From DATHTC01 sp035456465 (GTDB taxonomy: Bacteria > Actinomycetota > Thermoleophilia > Gaiellales > Gaiellaceae): a stretch of 64,000 bases of DNA. The position numbers and the translations under genes were made by a program. The notes beneath the pieces are model-generated. The model was not told the DNA's origin, searched no databases, and saw only the letters and a list, made by a program, of their open reading frames with translations. This document shows positions 61,530 through 64,000 of this stretch, piece after piece; positions within the stretch are counted from its first letter, which is position 1, and every line of letters begins with the position of its first letter. The stretch spans positions 1-64,000 of the forward strand of contig DATIDD010000063.1 in assembly GCA_035456465.1 (NCBI GenBank), given 5' to 3'.

Positions 61530-61535
61530 TAGGCT
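61530..61535 (+). promoter_or_regulatory. Leaderless -10 element for xseA
   Basis: TAGGCT lies seven bases before the xseA ATG, inside the 24-base gap after the small hypothetical gene. Confidence 0.55.
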
Positions 61536-61542
61536 GAGGTGC

Positions 61543-62790
61543 ATGAAGGTCGAGGCGATCGACTACGGCGACCGCCGCGTCTACTCCGTCGCCTCCTTCA
61601 ACCGCGGCGTGGCGGACTGGCTGGCGCGCCTCCCGACGGTGTGGGTGGAGGGGGAGGTGACGGAGCTGCGACGGCAGCAGGCGTGGGCGAGCGTCTTCTT
61701 CACGCTCAAGGATCCGGACGACGGCTCCTGCCTCCCGGTCACGATGGGGCGCGCCCGCTTCGACGCGCTTCGCCTCGACCTGGCGAGCGGCGAGCGCGTC
61801 CACGTGTTCGGCCGGCCCGAGCTGTTCGAGCAGCGGGGGGACTTCCGCCTGCGGGCGCTCTCGATCGAGCGCTTCGGGCTCGGCGACCACCTGGCTCGGC
61901 TCGAGCGACTGAAGCAGGCGCTCGCGGCGGAGGGCCTCTTCGACCCGGCACGCAAGCGCCCGCTGCCGCTGCTGCCCCGCCGCATCGGCCTCGTCACCGG
62001 CAACGACGCGGCCGCGAAGCGCGACGTGCTGGCGACGATCACCGTCCGCTACCCGGCCGCCCGCGTCGTCGTCGCCGAGGCCTACGTCCAGGGGCCGCGC
62101 GCCGCGCCGGCGATCGTCGAGGCGCTGGCGCGCGTGAGCGCGGAGCCCGAGGTCGAGGTCGTCGTCGTCGCCCGGGGCGGCGGCAGCTTCGAGGACCTGC
62201 TCCCGTTCAGCGACGAGCGCCTGGTGCGCGCGATCGCCGCGTGCCCCGTTCCCGTCGTGAGCGCGGTGGGCCACGAGCAGGACACGCCGCTCTGCGACCT
62301 CGCGGCCGACGTGCGGGCCTCGACGCCGACGGCGGCCGGCAGGCTCGTCGTCCCGGATCGCGCCGAGCTCGTGGCGAGGCTCGACCGCGCCCGTACCTCG
62401 CTGGCGCGCGCCGCGCGGCGGGCGGTCGAACGCGAGCGCGAGCAGCTCGAGCGAGACCGGCAGCGCCTGCGGCGCGCGCCCGGCGACGCCGTCTCGCGCG
62501 CGGCGGAGCGGCTCGACCGCGCGCACGAGCGGCTGCGCCGGGCGCCGGCGCTCGTCGTCGAGCGCAGGCGCACCGCGCTCGAGGCGAGCCACGGCAGGCT
62601 GCGGGCCCTGTCGCCGCTCGCGACGCTCGACCGCGGCTACGCGATCGTCCGGGCCGGCGACTCGGTGGTGCGCGACGCGTCCGTCCTCGCGCCGGGCGAC
62701 CGCGTCGACGTGCGCGTCGCCGCCGGCGCCTTCGGCGCGGAGGTGGTCGACGTGACGGCGCCGCCGGACGGGGAGTCGCGCGATGGCTGA
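61543..62790 (+). CDS. xseA: Exodeoxyribonuclease VII large subunit
   Basis: Catalytic subunit of a single-strand-specific nuclease, 415 residues. The N-terminal OB fold (about 10-105) begins VYSVASFNRGVADWLARLPTVWVEGEVTEL. The nuclease core has RRIGLVTGNDAAAKRDVLATI, the signature VVVARGGGSFEDLLPFSDERLVRAIAA and VVSAVGHEQDTPLCDLAADVRASTPTAA. A long helical region and a C-terminal TLDRGYAIVRAGD strand follow. It overlaps xseB by 8 bases. Confidence 0.96.
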   Translation: MKVEAIDYGDRRVYSVASFNRGVADWLARLPTVWVEGEVTELRRQQAWASVFFTLKDPDDGSCLPVTMGRARFDALRLDLASGERVHVFGRPELFEQRGDFRLRALSIERFGLGDHLARLERLKQALAAEGLFDPARKRPLPLLPRRIGLVTGNDAAAKRDVLATITVRYPAARVVVAEAYVQGPRAAPAIVEALARVSAEPEVEVVVVARGGGSFEDLLPFSDERLVRAIAACPVPVVSAVGHEQDTPLCDLAADVRASTPTAAGRLVVPDRAELVARLDRARTSLARAARRAVEREREQLERDRQRLRRAPGDAVSRAAERLDRAHERLRRAPALVVERRRTALEASHGRLRALSPLATLDRGYAIVRAGDSVVRDASVLAPGDRVDVRVAAGAFGAEVVDVTAPPDGESRDG

Positions 62791-63025
62791 GCCGGAGCGC
62801 CCCGGGCCGTCGGCACCGGAGACCGAGGTGAGCTTCGAGCAGGCGCAGGCGGAGCTGGAGCAGATCGTCGAGCGGCTCGAGCGCGGCCGGGTCGGGCTCG
62901 ACGAGACGATCCGGCTCTGGGAGCGGGGCGAGGAGCTGTACCGGCTCTGCCGCGAGCGGCTCGACGCGGCGCACGGGAAGATCGAGGAGCTCGCGCGCCG
63001 GACGGCGGCCGAGCCCGACCGCTGA
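62783..63025 (+). CDS. xseB: Exodeoxyribonuclease VII small subunit
   Basis: Partner subunit of XseA, 80 residues. The family pattern is clear: VSFEQAQAELEQIVERLERGRVGLDETIRLWERGEELYRLCRERLDAAHGKIEEL. The ATG lies inside the end of xseA (8-base overlap), giving tight stoichiometric coupling of the two subunits. Confidence 0.95.
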   Translation: MAEPERPGPSAPETEVSFEQAQAELEQIVERLERGRVGLDETIRLWERGEELYRLCRERLDAAHGKIEELARRTAAEPDR

Positions 63026-63054
63026 GCGCGGGTTCCGACCCGCCCGGGCTCTTG

Positions 63055-63060
63055 TAGGAT
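63055..63060 (+). promoter_or_regulatory. Leaderless -10 element for the cyclic-nucleotide-binding protein gene
   Basis: TAGGAT lies eight bases before the GTG start. Confidence 0.55.
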
Positions 63061-63068
63061 CACGCCCC

Positions 63069-63494
63069 GTGGCGGACCAGCGGATCGAGCTCCTGCGGCA
63101 GGTGCCGCTGTTCGCCGACCTCGAGCGCCGCGAGCTCGAGCACATCGCCGCCTCGATGAAGGAGCGGACGTTCGCGGCGGGCCAGGAGATCACCGAGGAG
63201 GGCGAGCACGGCGTCGGCTTCTTCGTGATCGAGGACGGCGAGGCGTCGGTGAGCGTGCGCGGCGAGCCCCGCGGGACGCTGCGGCGTGGCGACTACTTCG
63301 GCGAGATCGCGCTGATCGCGGAGACCGACCGGACGGCGACGGTGCGTGCCGAGTCGGAGCTGCGGTGCCTCGGGATGACGTTCTGGCAGTTCCGGCCGCT
63401 CGTCGAGGCGAACGGGACGCTCGCGTGGCGCCTGCTGCAGGCGCTCGCGAAGAAGCTCCACTCAACCGAGGTCTCGGGCCAGGCGCGCGCCTAG
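63069..63494 (+). CDS. Cyclic nucleotide-binding domain protein
   Basis: A 141-residue single-domain protein of the Crp/cNMP-binding fold. LLRQVPLFADLERRELEHIAASM opens it and the phosphate-binding cassette is RGDYFGEIALIAETDRTATVRAESE, with the Glu and Arg that contact cyclic nucleotides present. It has no DNA-binding helix-turn-helix, so it is a stand-alone sensor or a partner for another protein. Its 3' end overlaps the convergent glycerate kinase gene by 33 bases. Confidence 0.88.
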   Translation: MADQRIELLRQVPLFADLERRELEHIAASMKERTFAAGQEITEEGEHGVGFFVIEDGEASVSVRGEPRGTLRRGDYFGEIALIAETDRTATVRAESELRCLGMTFWQFRPLVEANGTLAWRLLQALAKKLHSTEVSGQARA

Positions 63495-64000
63495 CGCGCG
63501 GAGGTCGTCCCGCGCCCGCGCGGGATCGCCCGAGAGCGCCACCGTCTCCGCGTTCGGCAGCGGCTCGACCACGCGTCCCCCGAAGACGACGCAGCGAACG
63601 GCGGCGGCGGCACAGCGGCGCGCGACCTCGCCCGGCGCCTTGCCGCGCGCCGTCGTCGCGTCCACCGTTCCCTCGCCGGTGACGACGACGTCGTAGCCGG
63701 CCGGCTCGAACCCGAGCTCGTCGAGGACGAGTGACGCGCCCGGCACGAGCGCCGCGCCGAGCGAGGCGAGCGCGGCCCCGAGCCCGCCGGCGGCTCCCGA
63801 GCCGGGAAGGTCGGCGACGCGTTCGAGGCCGGCCCCGCGGAAGCGCGACTCGAGCGCGAGGACGTCCTTCGTCGAGGCGCCCTTCTGCGGGCCGAACAGG
63901 CGCGGCGCGTCGAGCAGGGTCGCGTCGACGTCGCACGCGACCACGGTCGGCGCGGGCAGCGCGTCGAGGACGTCCAGCAGCCCCGCGCCGGCATCCATCG
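63462..64000 (-). CDS. Glycerate kinase, C-terminal part (cut by the window edge)
   Basis: Phosphorylates glycerate to a phosphoglycerate. About 179 residues are visible. They include the Gly-rich MDAGAGLLDVLDAL region normally found in mid-protein, VACDVDATLLDAPRLFGPQKGAS, PGSGAAGGLGAAL and YDVVVTGEGTVDATTARGKAPGEVARR, all typical of the GckA/GlxK (class II) family. The ATG at 63998 is internal, since the family has about 180 further residues upstream; the real start lies beyond the window. Confidence 0.9.
   Translation of the reverse strand, partial: MDAGAGLLDVLDALPAPTVVACDVDATLLDAPRLFGPQKGASTKDVLALESRFRGAGLERVADLPGSGAAGGLGAALASLGAALVPGASLVLDELGFEPAGYDVVVTGEGTVDATTARGKAPGEVARRCAAAAVRCVVFGGRVVEPLPNAETVALSGDPARARDDLRALGARLARDLG

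Noticed and set aside
63996..63998. ATG 63998 as start of the glycerate kinase
   Set aside because: It lies in the conserved mid-protein Gly-rich region, so the gene must extend past the window.

Overview
The window is very G+C-rich, almost fully coding DNA (about 60 protein genes, no gene-free stretch over 300 bases, no tRNA, rRNA, IS element, prophage or CRISPR array seen). Gene content and style suggest a deep-branching actinobacterium, most likely class Thermoleophilia (Gaiellales/Solirubrobacterales type). Pointers are a mycobacterial-type (type 2) PyrF, a DnaQ/GIY-YIG nuclease with a Gram-positive-type LexA box, a DUF6458 protein, many GTG starts and many leaderless-looking promoters. 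The lineage is inferred, not proven.

Layout. 1-1.3 kb: tandem intergenic repeat and rplM-rpsI. 1.3-6.7 kb: MFS transporter, secreted DUF4082 protein, uracil-DNA glycosylase, acylphosphatase, nitroreductase, secreted unknown. 6.8-10 kb: guaB-guaA. 10-13.5 kb: dacA-pfkB and pyrF-lysM. 13.5-17.7 kb: SOS-type nuclease gene, HU, Roadblock/small membrane protein/pyrE, YihY. 17.8-22.4 kb: fhs, then murI-rph-mgtC-rdgB. 22.4-27 kb: secreted S15-type hydrolase with a LivK-like binding protein, secreted unknown, DUF72. 27-30 kb: alkA-GNAT-hydrolase-rhodanese. 30-44.5 kb: a seven-gene maltodextrin operon (malE-malF-malG, cytoplasmic GH13, malK-type ATPase, two secreted GH13 enzymes) with a divergent LacI-type regulator. 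44.5-49.3 kb: a second sugar ABC operon with a DUF624-like protein. 49.4-55 kb: tyrosine catabolism (hmgA, hppD) around an unknown membrane protein, a cation efflux protein and a DUF2071 protein. 55-59 kb: EamA transporter, fabL operon, DUF6458, proline dehydrogenase. 59-64 kb: coiled-coil membrane protein, xseA-xseB, cyclic-nucleotide-binding protein, and the end of a glycerate kinase.

How the genes work together. The 30-44 kb block is a self-contained starch/glycogen unit: two secreted enzymes cut the polymer, MalEFG plus the MalK-type ATPase import maltodextrins, and a cytoplasmic GH13 enzyme finishes hydrolysis. hppD and hmgA give two consecutive steps of tyrosine breakdown. Purine and pyrimidine synthesis (guaB, guaA, pyrE, pyrF), one-carbon metabolism (fhs) and DNA maintenance (UDG, alkA, dnaQ-uvrC-like, exonuclease VII, rdgB, HU) are spread through the window.

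Two features run across the window. Seventeen genes have a TANNNT hexamer 6-8 bases before the start codon and usually no Shine-Dalgarno sequence, the arrangement of leaderless promoters. Within operons, genes are tightly coupled by ATGA, GTGA or TGATG overlaps. The nuclease at 13524-15170 combines a leaderless promoter with a perfect LexA box. Intergenic DNA carries two small dispersed repeat families, one with compensatory stem changes.
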